From positions 310,001 to 374,000 of the forward strand of contig CAVVIQ010000012.1 in assembly GCA_963748385.1 (NCBI GenBank): DNA of 64,000 nucleotides, written 5' to 3'. The position numbers and the translations under genes are program-made. This document shows positions 8,450-19,280 of this stretch, piece after piece. This DNA comes from Rhodoblastus sp963748385. Its GTDB lineage: Bacteria > Pseudomonadota > Alphaproteobacteria > Rhizobiales > Beijerinckiaceae. Under the pieces are notes generated by a model. It did no database searches. It was not told the DNA's origin and was given only the letters and a program-made list of their open reading frames with translations. Positions within the stretch are counted from its first letter, which is position 1; every line of letters begins with the position of its first letter.

Positions 8450-9063
8450 TCACCAAGGAAAAATGCTCCAAGGTGATTGGTTATAGCTAGGGGATCTATC
8501 GTAATAAGGGGCGTCGGACAATGGCCGAGAAGCATGCAGGCGTTTCTGACCCCTCGCGATGTTATACTTGCCGCCCGGGTTAGACCCGGTAAGAACGACC
8601 TTCGTATTCTCAGGCCATTCTCCTGCACCAGATTATAAAGTATCGCGGCGTTTTCAGGCGAGATGCGCACGCAGCCATGCGAAACGGGTTTGCCAAGATT
8701 CTTCACGTCGTAGCTGCCGTGGATGGCATGGCCGTCTCTCATAAAGAAAATGGAGTGGGGCATGGGGGCATTATCCCACTCTTTGCTATACCAAATTTCG
8801 TTCATGGACGTCGCGGTATAGGTCCCCGATGGAGTTGAATATTCTGCTCGGCCTGTCGATACCGGCCATCGATATCTTTCTACCCCATCCAAAGAAACCG
8901 TCATTTGTTGATTGGTCTTATCGATATAGACGAGGACCGCGCCCCGGTTCTCTCCGAAGAAGCCGGAGCCCGCGTGAGCCGTCGGCGCAACGAAGACCGC
9001 CGCCACGTTAATAACGGCCAATAAAAGTGAAATTCTCTGCAGTCGAATTAAGGATTTGCTCAT
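8450..9063 (-). CDS. L,D-transpeptidase (YkuD domain), frameshifted near 8611
   Basis: This exported enzyme should form or edit 3-3 cross-links in peptidoglycan, or attach proteins to it. Residues 1-31 are a signal peptide. The YkuD domain has AVLVYIDKTNQQM, TPSGTY, IHGSYDVKNLG and the catalytic SHGCVRIS with Cys131. After Leu151 the conserved C-terminus switches frame. Reading straight on gives an Arg-rich tail ending at 8164, whereas dropping into the next frame at 8611 gives ENTKVVLTGSN and a stop at 8450, about 204 residues, the normal family length. One base therefore appears to be missing around 8609-8613. Catalytic residues lie before the break. Assembly error or a recent mutation are both possible. 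Confidence 0.8.
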
Positions 9064-9328
9064 GTGCTCCCCCTTCGCGCGGAATTGAACATATCAGCCG
9101 CCGCTTCGCAGCACATTTGCCGAACGCCGTCTGGAGGAACGCTTAAACGGCACAAATTGTTTCCTGCTTCTGGCCGGACTCCGAGCGGGCTCTCATAGCG
9201 CTTGCCGACGTATTCGCCCACCGCAGGCGGCCCAGGAAACGACCGCAATGAGCCCGAAAGTCGCCGGTCGCTCAAAATCCGCTTCCCGATCTGGCCAAAA
9301 ATTCAAGTTTTGGCGCGCGCCGCCTTCT

Positions 9329-10141
9329 TCAATGCTCCGGCAGCGCCTGCCCCAGAACCCCGCCGATCCGCACCGGCGCGACGCGTTGCGCCAGGCCGTC
9401 GCCCCCGGTCTCGACGAACAGGCCGCACAAGGTCGCGGGGCCGCCGGCGGGCTCGAAGCGCGAGCCCGGCGTCTTGCGGGTGAAGCGGCGGATCGGCTCC
9501 TCCTTGTCCATGCCGATGACCGAATCGTAATCGCCGGTCATGCCGGCGTCGCTCTGGAACGCCGTGCCGTGGGGCAGGATGCGCCAATCGGCGGTCGGCA
9601 CATGGGTGTGGGTGCCGATGGCGAGCGAAACCCTGCCGTCGCAGAAATGGGCCAGGGCCTGCTTCTCGCTCGACGCCTCGGCATGGATGTCGAGGACGAT
9701 GGCGTCGCAGCCGACGCCGAGCGGACAGGCGGCCAGCTCCTTTTCGGCGGCGGCGAAAGGATCGTCGAGCGCGTCCATGAAGACGCGGCCCATGACGCTG
9801 ATCACCAGCACGCGTTCGCCCCCGGCTGTCTCATAGAGCCAGGAGCCGCGCCCCGGCGTTCCGGGCGGATAATTGATCGGCCGCAGGACGTGGGGCGCGC
9901 GCTCGATGAAGACCAGAGCCTCGCGCTGGTCGAAGGCGTGATTGCCCAGCGTCACGCAATCGACGCCGGCGTCGAGAAATTCACGCGCGATGGCCTCGGT
10001 GACGCCGAAACCGCCGGCGGCGTTCTCGCCATTGGCGACGACGAAATCCAGCGCGAATTGATGGCGCAGGCGCGGAACATGTTCGGCGATCGCCGCCCGC
10101 CCGGCGCGGCCGATCACGTCGCCGATGAAAAGCAGACGCAT
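9329..10141 (-). CDS. YmdB family metallophosphoesterase (TIGR00282)
   Basis: This is a calcineurin-like phosphoesterase of 270 residues, standard for the family. The metal ligands are visible as LLFIGDVIGRAG, then VANGENAAGG, TLGNHAFDQ and IGTHTHVPTAD, with TDAGMTGDYDSVIG-type sequence near the C-terminus (SDAGMTGDYDSVIGM). Bacillus YmdB is a 2',3'-cyclic nucleotide phosphodiesterase, and the substrate here is not known. Its ATG overlaps the stop of the upstream 5-formyltetrahydrofolate cyclo-ligase gene by one base (TGATG), so the two are coupled. Confidence 0.93.
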   Translation of the reverse strand: MRLLFIGDVIGRAGRAAIAEHVPRLRHQFALDFVVANGENAAGGFGVTEAIAREFLDAGVDCVTLGNHAFDQREALVFIERAPHVLRPINYPPGTPGRGSWLYETAGGERVLVISVMGRVFMDALDDPFAAAEKELAACPLGVGCDAIVLDIHAEASSEKQALAHFCDGRVSLAIGTHTHVPTADWRILPHGTAFQSDAGMTGDYDSVIGMDKEEPIRRFTRKTPGSRFEPAGGPATLCGLFVETGGDGLAQRVAPVRIGGVLGQALPEH

Positions 10142-10728
10142 CAGGAATCCGTGAAATCGAAGAGTTTTTTCTCCGTTATCACGAAATCCAGTTTTTCGTC
10201 GTGTTTTTCGCGCGGAATTTTTTCCGCCTGCTGACAGGAAAAGGCGAGGCCGATCGCGGCGGTCAGGCCTTTTGCCCGGAGACGGTCGAGGGTCGCGTCA
10301 TAATAGCCGCCGCCAAAGCCGAGCCGGGTTCCCGCGGCGTCGAAGCCCAGCAAGGGAAGGAACAGGATTTCGGGCCGCATCTCCGGCGCGCTGGCCGAGG
10401 GCTCGCGCAGGCCGAAACGCCCGGCGACCAGGGGAGCGCCCGGCCGCCAGAGGCGGAAGGTCAAGGGCGTCGCCTGCTCTCCCGCGACCGGCAGCAAGGT
10501 CGGGTAGCCAAGTCTGGCCAGCGCCGCGAGCAGCGGAAAAGAATCCAGTTCACCGGGCAAGGGCGCATAAAGCGCGACCGGCGCGGGATTTTCCAGCTTT
10601 TCCAGCGTCAGGGCCAGCGCGCGATCGGCAATGGCCAGCGCGGCCGCTTCGGCCTGCGAGGGCGAAACGGCGGCGCGCGCGGCGCGCATCTCGGCTCGGA
10701 GGCGGGATTTTTCCTGAATGATGGTCAT
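10141..10728 (-). CDS. fau: 5-formyltetrahydrofolate cyclo-ligase
   Basis: The enzyme converts 5-formyl-THF to 5,10-methenyl-THF using ATP. The ATG at 10728 (MTIIQEKSRLRAEMRAAR) is preferred over an upstream in-frame ATG at 10764, because the longer form would overlap the 3' end of the 6S RNA. The 195-residue product has ALYAPLPGELDSFPL, then PEILFLPLLGFDAAGTRLGFGGGYYDATL, the canonical ATP/substrate motif. It lies immediately downstream of 6S RNA, the conserved ssrS-ygfA arrangement of proteobacteria, and overlaps ymdB downstream. Confidence 0.94.
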   Translation of the reverse strand: MTIIQEKSRLRAEMRAARAAVSPSQAEAAALAIADRALALTLEKLENPAPVALYAPLPGELDSFPLLAALARLGYPTLLPVAGEQATPLTFRLWRPGAPLVAGRFGLREPSASAPEMRPEILFLPLLGFDAAGTRLGFGGGYYDATLDRLRAKGLTAAIGLAFSCQQAEKIPREKHDEKLDFVITEKKLFDFTDS

Positions 10729-10732
10729 GAAC

Positions 10733-10882
10733 AGAGGGTGCGGGCCGCGAAAGCCGTGGGACACGATCCCGGGAAACCTACAAAGTAGGTGGGCGCCATG
10801 TGCCTAGGTCCACGGACGAAGACAGGGACAGCTCCCGTTGGGATCGTAAGGCCCCGGGGAATTAGTCCTCACGCACCCCGCA
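10733..10882 (-). ncRNA. ssrS: 6S RNA
   Basis: 6S RNA mimics an open promoter and sequesters sigma70 RNA polymerase in stationary phase. On the minus strand the region folds into a long rod. A closing stem pairs GGGTGCG (10872-10878) with CGCACCC (10736-10742). An inner stem pairs ACGATCCC with GGGATCGT. Between and beyond them lie unpaired asymmetric bulges, and the tip carries a hairpin ACCTAC-TTT-GTAGGT. The length (about 150 nt), the fold and the position directly upstream of fau all match alphaproteobacterial 6S RNA. The exact ends are estimated from the closing stem. A covariance-model search would settle them. Confidence 0.85.
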
Positions 10883-11051
10883 GCGCCGCAGTTTTAACTT
10901 AGTGTGGATCGACAGCAGGCGCCAGCGGTTTCAAAGCGAAAACACTGCTTAGCTTTTAGCTTGGCGGCGTGTAACCTTTTCTAGCCGTAGCCGGACCTGC
11001 CCTCAACGCAGGCTTGGCACAATGGAAATTGACGAAACCAGGGAGGCTAAA

Positions 11052-11474
11052 ATGTTTAATTGCAGAATGTTCGCCAGCCTATTATTGGGCACACTTATCG
11101 GCTTAACCAACGTGCAAGCGGCGGAAATTAATCTTCCCAACACAAAGGTCTCATATTTCGAATTTTCAGCCATGACCCTGAACACAACAGTACCGGCATT
11201 GGGTTGCGTTGTCTCAGGACCAAAGGAGATGACGGCAACCCTGGCAATATATGTGTTCATTTTTGATACTCAGGATGCAAAATTCCCTTATGCAACTGTC
11301 AGCGGAAACGCCGCTATCTCTCCAACTGCTCCAAGAGGGACTTGCAATATAAACAACGGCCAACAGACAATTCCCTCGAGAACGCCAGCAAGAATTGAAA
11401 TTCAATTGACGACGACAACCGCTATTCTCGGCGAAAATGTCTCGGTCACCGTGCCGGCAGGAGCGCAAAAATAG
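11052..11474 (+). CDS. Low-GC secreted protein of unknown function
   Basis: The family is not recognised. The 140-residue product starts at the ATG at 11052, chosen because GGGAGG lies six bases upstream; an in-frame ATG at 11022 lacks such a site. Residues 1-23 form a signal peptide ending VQA-A. The mature part is beta-rich, with many Thr, Val and Ile, and has two cysteines (52 and 98) that could form a disulfide. Codon use is visibly unlike the neighbours: AAT, ATT, ACA and AAA are common and the GC content is near half, in a window that is otherwise strongly GC-rich. This suggests recent acquisition. It sits between the 6S RNA and rpoD with no functional partner. Confidence 0.75.
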   Translation: MFNCRMFASLLLGTLIGLTNVQAAEINLPNTKVSYFEFSAMTLNTTVPALGCVVSGPKEMTATLAIYVFIFDTQDAKFPYATVSGNAAISPTAPRGTCNINNGQQTIPSRTPARIEIQLTTTTAILGENVSVTVPAGAQK

Positions 11475-11547
11475 CAAAGCTAAAACAATACAAATGCTCG
11501 CGGTCCTTTCGGGCAGCGGGTATTTGCTTCAAGGTGCGCCTTTGAAA

Positions 11548-13557
<2,010 letters not shown>

Positions 13558-13713
13558 GTCTACTCCAAAAAGCAAAAATCCGCCTGTAGCCCCTAGCGAA
13601 TCGGCCGCCGCGGGGCAAGTCGCGCGGAAAATTTTAACGCCTGCCTAACCGGGCCGTTCCGCGCCGGCCCCCGCGTTTCCCTGCATTTTCCCGTACGCGA
13701 CCTGAAAATCGCG

Positions 13714-15600
13714 TCAGACCGACTTGTCCTCCCGGCCGGAGCGGGCGCCGAATCCCTCAATGGCGGCTTCGACGCCTTCCAGCGCGGACAATTGAACCCT
13801 GATATCGGCGAGACTCGCGTGATTGGCTTCGGAAGGATCCCGGGCAAGGAGCATTTCGGCGCGCCGCAATTCCTTATGTAGCTCGCCTTGCTTGCGATGC
13901 AAGGTCAGAGCCTGCCGCAGACTTTGATCGGCGTCGTCCTCGTGGGCGTCGGGCCTTGCGCACCATAATGTCGAAATTGTGGCGTCGCGCGCCAGGGCTT
14001 CGATCTGGGCTCCGAATCCGCGCGCGGCCAGCAGGTCGCGCAATTCATGGGGGCTGTGGTCGGGCTCGGCCACGCCCAGGAGCGCGTCGCGCAGGGTTGC
14101 GCCCGGCGCCCCGGCAAATTCCAGCCGCGCGATGTCCTCGGAATGGCGCGCGACCAGCCCCGGATGATTGAGCAGAAGCGCGAGAATGAGATTTTCGCGC
14201 GGCGCCGGCGCCTCGCTGGACGCGGCGAACAGGCTGGTCCGCAGCAGGGCCGAACTGGCCGCCAGCGGCGCCCGCGCGTTCGTCTCGCGACTGAAACGCC
14301 CGCCGCGCGAAAATCCGCCGGCCGGCCGGGCGCGGCCGAATAATTGGTTGAGCCGCTCGCGCAGGTCGTCGAGATAATGCCGGCGCAGGGTTTCGTCGGC
14401 GATCTGGCCCGCCGCTTCGCGCAGGCGCCGCTCAAGCCCGGCGCGGCGCTCCGGCGTGTCGAGCGGCTGGGCCTCGACCTCGCGCAGGAACAGCATTTCC
14501 ACCAGCGGCCTGGCGGCGTCGAGCACTGATTCGACGGCCTCGCGCCCGCCAGCGCGGGCGAGATCGTCCGGGTCCTTGCCCTCGGGCAGAAGCGCGAAGC
14601 GCAGCGAGCGGCCCGGCGCGATCAGCGGCAAGGCTGTTTCGAGCGCGCGAAAGGCCGCCTTGCGCCCGGCGCGGTCGCCGTCGAAACAGAGGATCGGCTC
14701 CTCCGCCATCTTCCAAAGCAATTCGCATTGCGCCGGCGTCAAAGCGGTGCCAAGCCCCGCGACCGTATTGGGGAAGCCCGCGGCGTCGAGCGAAATCACG
14801 TCCACATAACCCTCGACCGCCACCACCGTCCCCCGCTCATGGGCCGCCTTGCGGGCGTTGTGGAGGTTGTAGAGGTTGGCCCCCTTGTGAAACAGCTCGG
14901 TCTCGGCCGAATTCTTGTATTTCGGCTGGACGTCCTTTTCGAGGGCGCGGCCGCCGAAAGCGATCACCCGCCCCGAACGATCGCAGATCGGGAACATCAG
15001 CCGGTCGCGAAAAAAATCGTAAGGGACGGCGATCTCCTGCCCGTGGGTGAGAAGGCCGGCCTCGATCATGGTCTCGGCGGAACAGCCCTTGCCGGCGAGA
15101 TAGTCGCGCAAGGCGAATCTTTCCTTCGGCGCAAAACCGAGACGGAACCTTTCGCGCGCACTGTCGTCGAGGCCGCGCCCGGCCAGATAGGCGCGCGCCC
15201 GGGCGCCTGCGGGCGAGCGCAGCTGGCGCTCGAAGAATTCGGCGGCCATTTCCAGGGCTTCGAGCGCAGTGGCGCGGCGCTTTTCCTGCGCCCGCGCTTC
15301 CGGCGTCTCCACCGGCATGGCGAGGCCGGCCATGGCCGCGAGCTTCTCCACCGCCTCAGGGAAGCTCAACCCCTGGGTTTCGGTGATGAAATTGAAAATA
15401 TCGCCGTTTTTCCCGGCGGAAAAATCGAAATAGGCGCCTTTCTGGTCGTTCACATAGAAGGAAGGCGTCTTTTCCGCGTTGAAGGGCGACAGGCCGACCC
15501 ATTCGCGGCCCTTCTTCTTCAGGCGCACGACCTGGCCCGCGACTTCCGACATCGGAAGCCGCGCCCGGATCTCGTCGAGGAAAGACGGCGGTAACTTCAT
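13714..15600 (-). CDS. dnaG: DNA primase DnaG (zinc ligands absent)
   Basis: DnaG makes RNA primers at the replication fork. The 628-residue protein has an N-terminal CHC2-type domain (LSPFNAEKTPSFYVNDQKG), a catalytic core with RLMFPICDRSGRVIAFGGRAL, and a TOPRIM domain (VVAVEGYVDVISL, then CFDGDRAGRKAAFRALE). A helicase-binding C-terminal domain of about 200 residues follows. The cysteine/histidine ligands of the zinc ribbon are replaced: Ser-Pro-Phe stands where CPFH is expected, and YFDFSAGKNGD where YHCFGCGxxGD is expected. From memory this loss is usual in Hyphomicrobiales primases, so it is not damage. It lies upstream of rpoD. Confidence 0.97.
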   Translation of the reverse strand: MKLPPSFLDEIRARLPMSEVAGQVVRLKKKGREWVGLSPFNAEKTPSFYVNDQKGAYFDFSAGKNGDIFNFITETQGLSFPEAVEKLAAMAGLAMPVETPEARAQEKRRATALEALEMAAEFFERQLRSPAGARARAYLAGRGLDDSARERFRLGFAPKERFALRDYLAGKGCSAETMIEAGLLTHGQEIAVPYDFFRDRLMFPICDRSGRVIAFGGRALEKDVQPKYKNSAETELFHKGANLYNLHNARKAAHERGTVVAVEGYVDVISLDAAGFPNTVAGLGTALTPAQCELLWKMAEEPILCFDGDRAGRKAAFRALETALPLIAPGRSLRFALLPEGKDPDDLARAGGREAVESVLDAARPLVEMLFLREVEAQPLDTPERRAGLERRLREAAGQIADETLRRHYLDDLRERLNQLFGRARPAGGFSRGGRFSRETNARAPLAASSALLRTSLFAASSEAPAPRENLILALLLNHPGLVARHSEDIARLEFAGAPGATLRDALLGVAEPDHSPHELRDLLAARGFGAQIEALARDATISTLWCARPDAHEDDADQSLRQALTLHRKQGELHKELRRAEMLLARDPSEANHASLADIRVQLSALEGVEAAIEGFGARSGREDKSV

Positions 15601-15825
15601 GTTTTTTCAAAAGACGGCGCGTCGTCGCCAAGACATGGAGACGCGCGCCGCGCGGCGCAATGCGCGCCGAAGCCTTGTCGCCGCTATCCACAGGAAAGGC
15701 GACCCGTTTCGATCGGTGGAGACCCTCCTATCGTATGAACGCCGCCCCGTCGCCATATTCTGGACGCGGCGGGCGGAGACGGATAGACAGAAGCCGCCCG
15801 GCCGACGGGCGAGAACGAGATTTTC

Positions 15826-16647
15826 ATGCGCTCCTTGAACCGATTCGCGGAGATGAAACGAAGGGGCGAGAAGATCGCCCTGCTCACCGCCTATGACGCG
15901 CCGCAGGCGCGGGCGCAGCAGCAGGCCGGGATCGACGCGATCCTCGTCGGCGACAGCGTCGGCGTGAACATTCTCGGCTATTCCAGCGAGCGGGAAGTGA
16001 CGCTGGCCGACATGGCGCACCACACCCGAGCCGTCCGGCGCGGCGCGCCCGACACGTTCGTCATTTCCGACCTTCCCTTCGCCACCTATGACACGCCGGA
16101 ACAGGCGGTCGGCAGCGCCAGACTCCTGCAACAGGCGGGCGCCGACGCGGTCAAGTTCGAGGGCGCCTTCCCCGAATTGGTGCAGGCGCTCGGCGCGATG
16201 GGGATTCCAGTGTGCGGCCATCTCGGCTATGAGCCGCAGCGTTGCGAACGGCGCGTCCACGGCAAGACCCTCGAGGAAGCCAGAAAAATCTTCGTCGACG
16301 CCAAGGCGCTGGACGAAGCGGGAATTTTCATGCTGGTGCTCGAGCTCGCGCCCGCCGAACTCGCCGCCGCGATCACGGGCGCCATCAAGGCGCCGACCAT
16401 CGGCATCGGCGCCGGCCCCGCGACCGACGGCCAAGTGCTCGTCTTCCCCGACGTGCTGGGCTATGCGGAAAGGAATTTCCGCCACAATCGCCGCTACGCA
16501 GAAGTCGGCGCGACCATGCGCGAGGCGGCTTCCGCTTATCTGGGCGAGGTGCGCGAGGGCCTGTTTCCGACGCTCGCCAACGGCTCGGCCATGCCGGCCG
16601 ACGTTCTGGCGCGATTCGAGGCGGAAATCCTCGAAAGGCGCGGCTGA
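15826..16647 (+). CDS. panB: 3-methyl-2-oxobutanoate hydroxymethyltransferase
   Basis: PanB adds a hydroxymethyl group from 5,10-methylene-THF to 2-oxoisovalerate, giving ketopantoate for coenzyme A synthesis. The 273-residue product shows LTAYDAPQARAQQQAG, ILVGDSVGVNILGY and ADAVKFEG, and the catalytic/metal region VCGHLGYEPQ. The C-terminal half has IGIGAGPATDGQVLVFPDVLG. The ATG at 15826 gives MRSLNRFAEMKRRGEKIALLTAYD, normal for the family. It is convergent with carA (30 bp between stops). panC is not in the window. Confidence 0.97.
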   Translation: MRSLNRFAEMKRRGEKIALLTAYDAPQARAQQQAGIDAILVGDSVGVNILGYSSEREVTLADMAHHTRAVRRGAPDTFVISDLPFATYDTPEQAVGSARLLQQAGADAVKFEGAFPELVQALGAMGIPVCGHLGYEPQRCERRVHGKTLEEARKIFVDAKALDEAGIFMLVLELAPAELAAAITGAIKAPTIGIGAGPATDGQVLVFPDVLGYAERNFRHNRRYAEVGATMREAASAYLGEVREGLFPTLANGSAMPADVLARFEAEILERRG

Positions 16648-16677
16648 GGGAAATCCCCTCGCTTCAGACCGCCCACT

Positions 16678-17877
16678 TCAAACCGCTACTTGGGCCCGGC
16701 GCGTCTCCATCATTTCGATGAACCGCGCGAAGAGATAATGGCTGTCCTGCGGCCCCGGCGAAGCTTCGGGGTGGTGCTGCACGGAAAAGGCCGGGCGGTC
16801 GGTCAGGGCGATGCCGCAATTCGAGCCGTCGAACAGGGATTTGTGGGTTTCGACGGCATTGGCCGGCAGACTCGCGGGATCGACCGCGAAACCGTGGTTC
16901 ATCGAGACGATCTCGACCTTGTGGGTGGTGAAATCCTTGACCGGATGATTGGCGCCGTGATGGCCCTGTCGCATTTTCATCGTCTTGGCGCCAACCGCGA
17001 GCGCCATCATCTGATGGCCGAGGCAGATGCCGAAGGTCGGCACGCGCGCCTCCAGGATTTTGCGGATGGTCGGCACGGCGTATTTGCCTGTCTCCGCCGG
17101 ATCGCCGGGGCCGTTGGACAGGAACACCCCATCCGGTTTCATCGCCAGAATGTCCTCGGCCGGCGTCGTCGCCGGAACCACCTGGACCTCGCAGCCGGCC
17201 TCCGCCAGCAGGCGCAGGATGTTGCGCTTCACGCCGAAATCGAGCGCGACCACCTTGAAGCGGGTCCCGTGCTGCGCGCCAAAACCCGAGCCGAGCTTCC
17301 AGGTGGTTTCGGTCCAGCCGTAATCCTCGGCCGCGGTCACGTCGGGCACGAGGTCCATGCCGTCGATTCCCGGCCAGGCCGCAGCCTCGCGTTTAAGCGC
17401 GTCGAGATCGAACTTCCCATTCGGATCGTGGGCGATCACCGCGTTGGGCATGCCCTTTTCCCGGATCAGTGCGGTGAGTGCGCGGGTGTCCATGCCGGCC
17501 AGACCGATAATCCCGCGCGTCTTCAGCCAGTCGTCGAAATCTTTTTCGGCGCGGAAATTGGAGGGGCCGGTGACGGGGGCCCGCACGATCAACCCGCGCG
17601 CGCCCTGAACATGGTCGATATCGACGGTCTCGATGTCCTCGGCATTGGCGCCGACATTGCCGATATGGGGAAAGGTGAAGGTGACGATCTGCCCGGCATA
17701 GGAAGGATCGGTCAGGATTTCCTCGTAGCCGGTCATGGCGGTGTTGAAACAGACCTCGCCCACGGCCTTGCCGGTCGCGCCGAATCCGACGCCCTCGATG
17801 ACCGTCCCATCCGCCATGACCAGCACGGCGGTGGGTTTCGACCTTGACCATCCTGCTTGTTTGGCTTGATCCTGCAT
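16678..17877 (-). CDS. carA: Carbamoyl-phosphate synthase small subunit
   Basis: CarA is the glutaminase subunit that supplies ammonia to CarB for arginine and pyrimidine synthesis. The frame is open upstream, but the ATG at 17877 (MQDQAKQAGWSRSKPTAVLVMADGTVIEG) matches family N-termini, giving 399 residues. The N-terminal domain has FNTAMTGYEEILTDPSYAGQIVTFT. The C-terminal class I amidotransferase domain has GICLGHQMMALAVGAKT with the nucleophilic Cys, and the His/Glu pair in SVQHHPEASPGP. It is divergent from yqeY across 127 bp. carB is outside the window. Confidence 0.97.
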   Translation of the reverse strand: MQDQAKQAGWSRSKPTAVLVMADGTVIEGVGFGATGKAVGEVCFNTAMTGYEEILTDPSYAGQIVTFTFPHIGNVGANAEDIETVDIDHVQGARGLIVRAPVTGPSNFRAEKDFDDWLKTRGIIGLAGMDTRALTALIREKGMPNAVIAHDPNGKFDLDALKREAAAWPGIDGMDLVPDVTAAEDYGWTETTWKLGSGFGAQHGTRFKVVALDFGVKRNILRLLAEAGCEVQVVPATTPAEDILAMKPDGVFLSNGPGDPAETGKYAVPTIRKILEARVPTFGICLGHQMMALAVGAKTMKMRQGHHGANHPVKDFTTHKVEIVSMNHGFAVDPASLPANAVETHKSLFDGSNCGIALTDRPAFSVQHHPEASPGPQDSHYLFARFIEMMETRRAQVAV

Positions 17878-18004
17878 CCCGACCACTCTACAGATTTGCG
17901 CGACTGACCGCCTCCGGCGAGGCGCCCGCGGCCGCTTGCATTTAAGGGCGTTGGTTGCCGCGCGCAAGTTTTGAGCGGCGTCTTGCGAGAAGACAGGATG
18001 GATC

Positions 18005-18457
18005 ATGCTTCGCGAACAATTTGCCTCCGAACTCAAGCTGGCGATGAAAGCGGGCCAGAAACGCCGCGTCGACACCATCCGCATGATCGTCGCCGCGCTC
18101 AAGGACAAGGACATCGAGGCGCGCACGACTGGCAAGGAGGTCGGCGCGGACGATATTCTCGCGCTGCTCCAGAAACTGACCAAGAGCCGCCAGGAATCGG
18201 CGGAAATCTATGAAAAGAACAATCGCCCCGAACTCGCCGCCCAGGAACGCGAGGAAATCGCCGTCATCGCCAGCTTCCTGCCCCAGCCGATGGGCGAGGA
18301 TGAGGTCTCCGCGGCGATTCAGGCCGCGATCGCGGCCACCGGAGCCGCCTCGCTGAAGGACATGGGCAAGGTGATCGCCGAGTTGAAGGCGCGCCACGCC
18401 GGCAAAATGGATTTCGCCAAGGTAAGCCCCATGGTGAAAGCGGCTCTGGCGGGATAA
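18005..18457 (+). CDS. GatB/YqeY domain protein
   Basis: This 150-residue protein resembles the C-terminal tRNA-binding tail domain of GatB and Asp/Glu-tRNA amidotransferases. The motifs are TIRMIVAALKDKDIEAR, LLQKLTKSRQESAEIYEKNNR, EIAVIASFLPQPMGEDEV and ASLKDMGKVIAELKARHAGKMDFAKVS. Free-standing YqeY proteins have no firmly established function. The gene is divergent from carA and close to dnaG-rpoD, a frequent alphaproteobacterial arrangement. The ATG at 18005 is supported by an AGACAGGATGG stretch just upstream. Confidence 0.95.
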   Translation: MLREQFASELKLAMKAGQKRRVDTIRMIVAALKDKDIEARTTGKEVGADDILALLQKLTKSRQESAEIYEKNNRPELAAQEREEIAVIASFLPQPMGEDEVSAAIQAAIAATGAASLKDMGKVIAELKARHAGKMDFAKVSPMVKAALAG

Positions 18458-18551
18458 TTTTCCACGAGGATTTAACGCGCTGGCAGGCAATGGCCCCCTA
18501 GGCTTGCTCCGCGCGCCCCCGCGCGCGGCGATTGAAGCGGGGCGGAAAGCG

Positions 18552-19105
18552 ATGGCGCAGAGCTCGAAACTGGCGTTTTTCCTTGGCGTGATGGCCCTTC
18601 TGTTCGGGGTGGCGGTCCAGAACCGCTGGCGCGACCTCGCGCCGCCGGCCGCGCCGAGCGGGCAGGTCAACGCGCGGTTCCGGCTTCCGACGATCCCGCG
18701 CCGACAGCCATGGCTGCGGCTTCCCACGCCAGCTTCGGCGTGGTCGAGCTTGAGCCCGACCGCAACGCGCAATATCAGACCGACATCGAAATCGACGGGA
18801 CATCCCTCCACGCCATGGTGGACACCGGCGCGACCTTCGTCACTCTTACGGCCGAAGACGCCCGCCAGCTCAACATCGACCCGCCAGCCTCCGCCTTCAA
18901 CATGCAGATGCAGACCGCCAACGGGACCAGCAGGGTCGCCCGCGTCTCCTTACGCGAAATCCGCATCGACGACATCACGGTCCATGACGTCGACGCCCTC
19001 GTCGCCCGGCCCGGCGCATTGAACATCTCCCTGCTCGGCATGAGCTTCCTGAAAAAACTCGAAAGTTTTCAGGTCGCCGACGGGCGCTTCGTGATGAAGC
19101 AATGA
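18552..19105 (+). CDS. Membrane-anchored clan AA retropepsin-like aspartic protease (TIGR02281-like), frameshifted near 18660-18705
   Basis: The anchor and the protease domain lie in two different frames. From the ATG at 18552 the product begins MAQSSKLAFFLGVMALLFGVAV, a typical membrane anchor, and then runs into out-of-frame sequence. From 18710 the other frame gives FGVVELEPDRNAQYQTDIEI and the single-domain protease motif AMVDTGATFVTL, followed by DVDALVARPGALNISLLGMSFL. The second frame has no plausible start with an anchor. One missing base between about 18660 and 18705 joins them into roughly 184 residues. The active-site Asp-Thr-Gly is intact. The likely role is periplasmic proteolysis, with substrate unknown. 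Confidence 0.78.
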
Positions 19106-19132
19106 AAAAGACGGCCCGAAAGCCGCCTTTTT
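19105..19132 (+). terminator. Rho-independent terminator after the aspartic protease gene
   Basis: The stop codon of the protease gene is followed at once by AAAAAGACGGC, a six-base loop and GCCGCCTTTTT. This is an 11-bp stem with one mismatch and a run of T. A second hairpin (GACCGCGC-GAA-GCGCGGTC, 19141-19160) lies just beyond and may serve the convergent rpmE. Confidence 0.75.
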
Positions 19133-19280
19133 CATCTTATCGACCGCGCGAAGCGCGGTCAGATTTTCTTCGCATCAGCTCGGCCACTAGCCCGTTGTCA
19201 AACGGGCGTCTGTCGCCGCCCTGCTGGCATTCGCTCATGACGGGCGCCACAGCGCCGGTGATCTGAACGCGATGTCCGAT

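Noticed and set aside
13714..15600. Damage to dnaG because zinc-binding cysteines are missing
   Set aside because: The same substitution pattern is, to my knowledge, normal for primases in this order, and the rest of the protein is intact.
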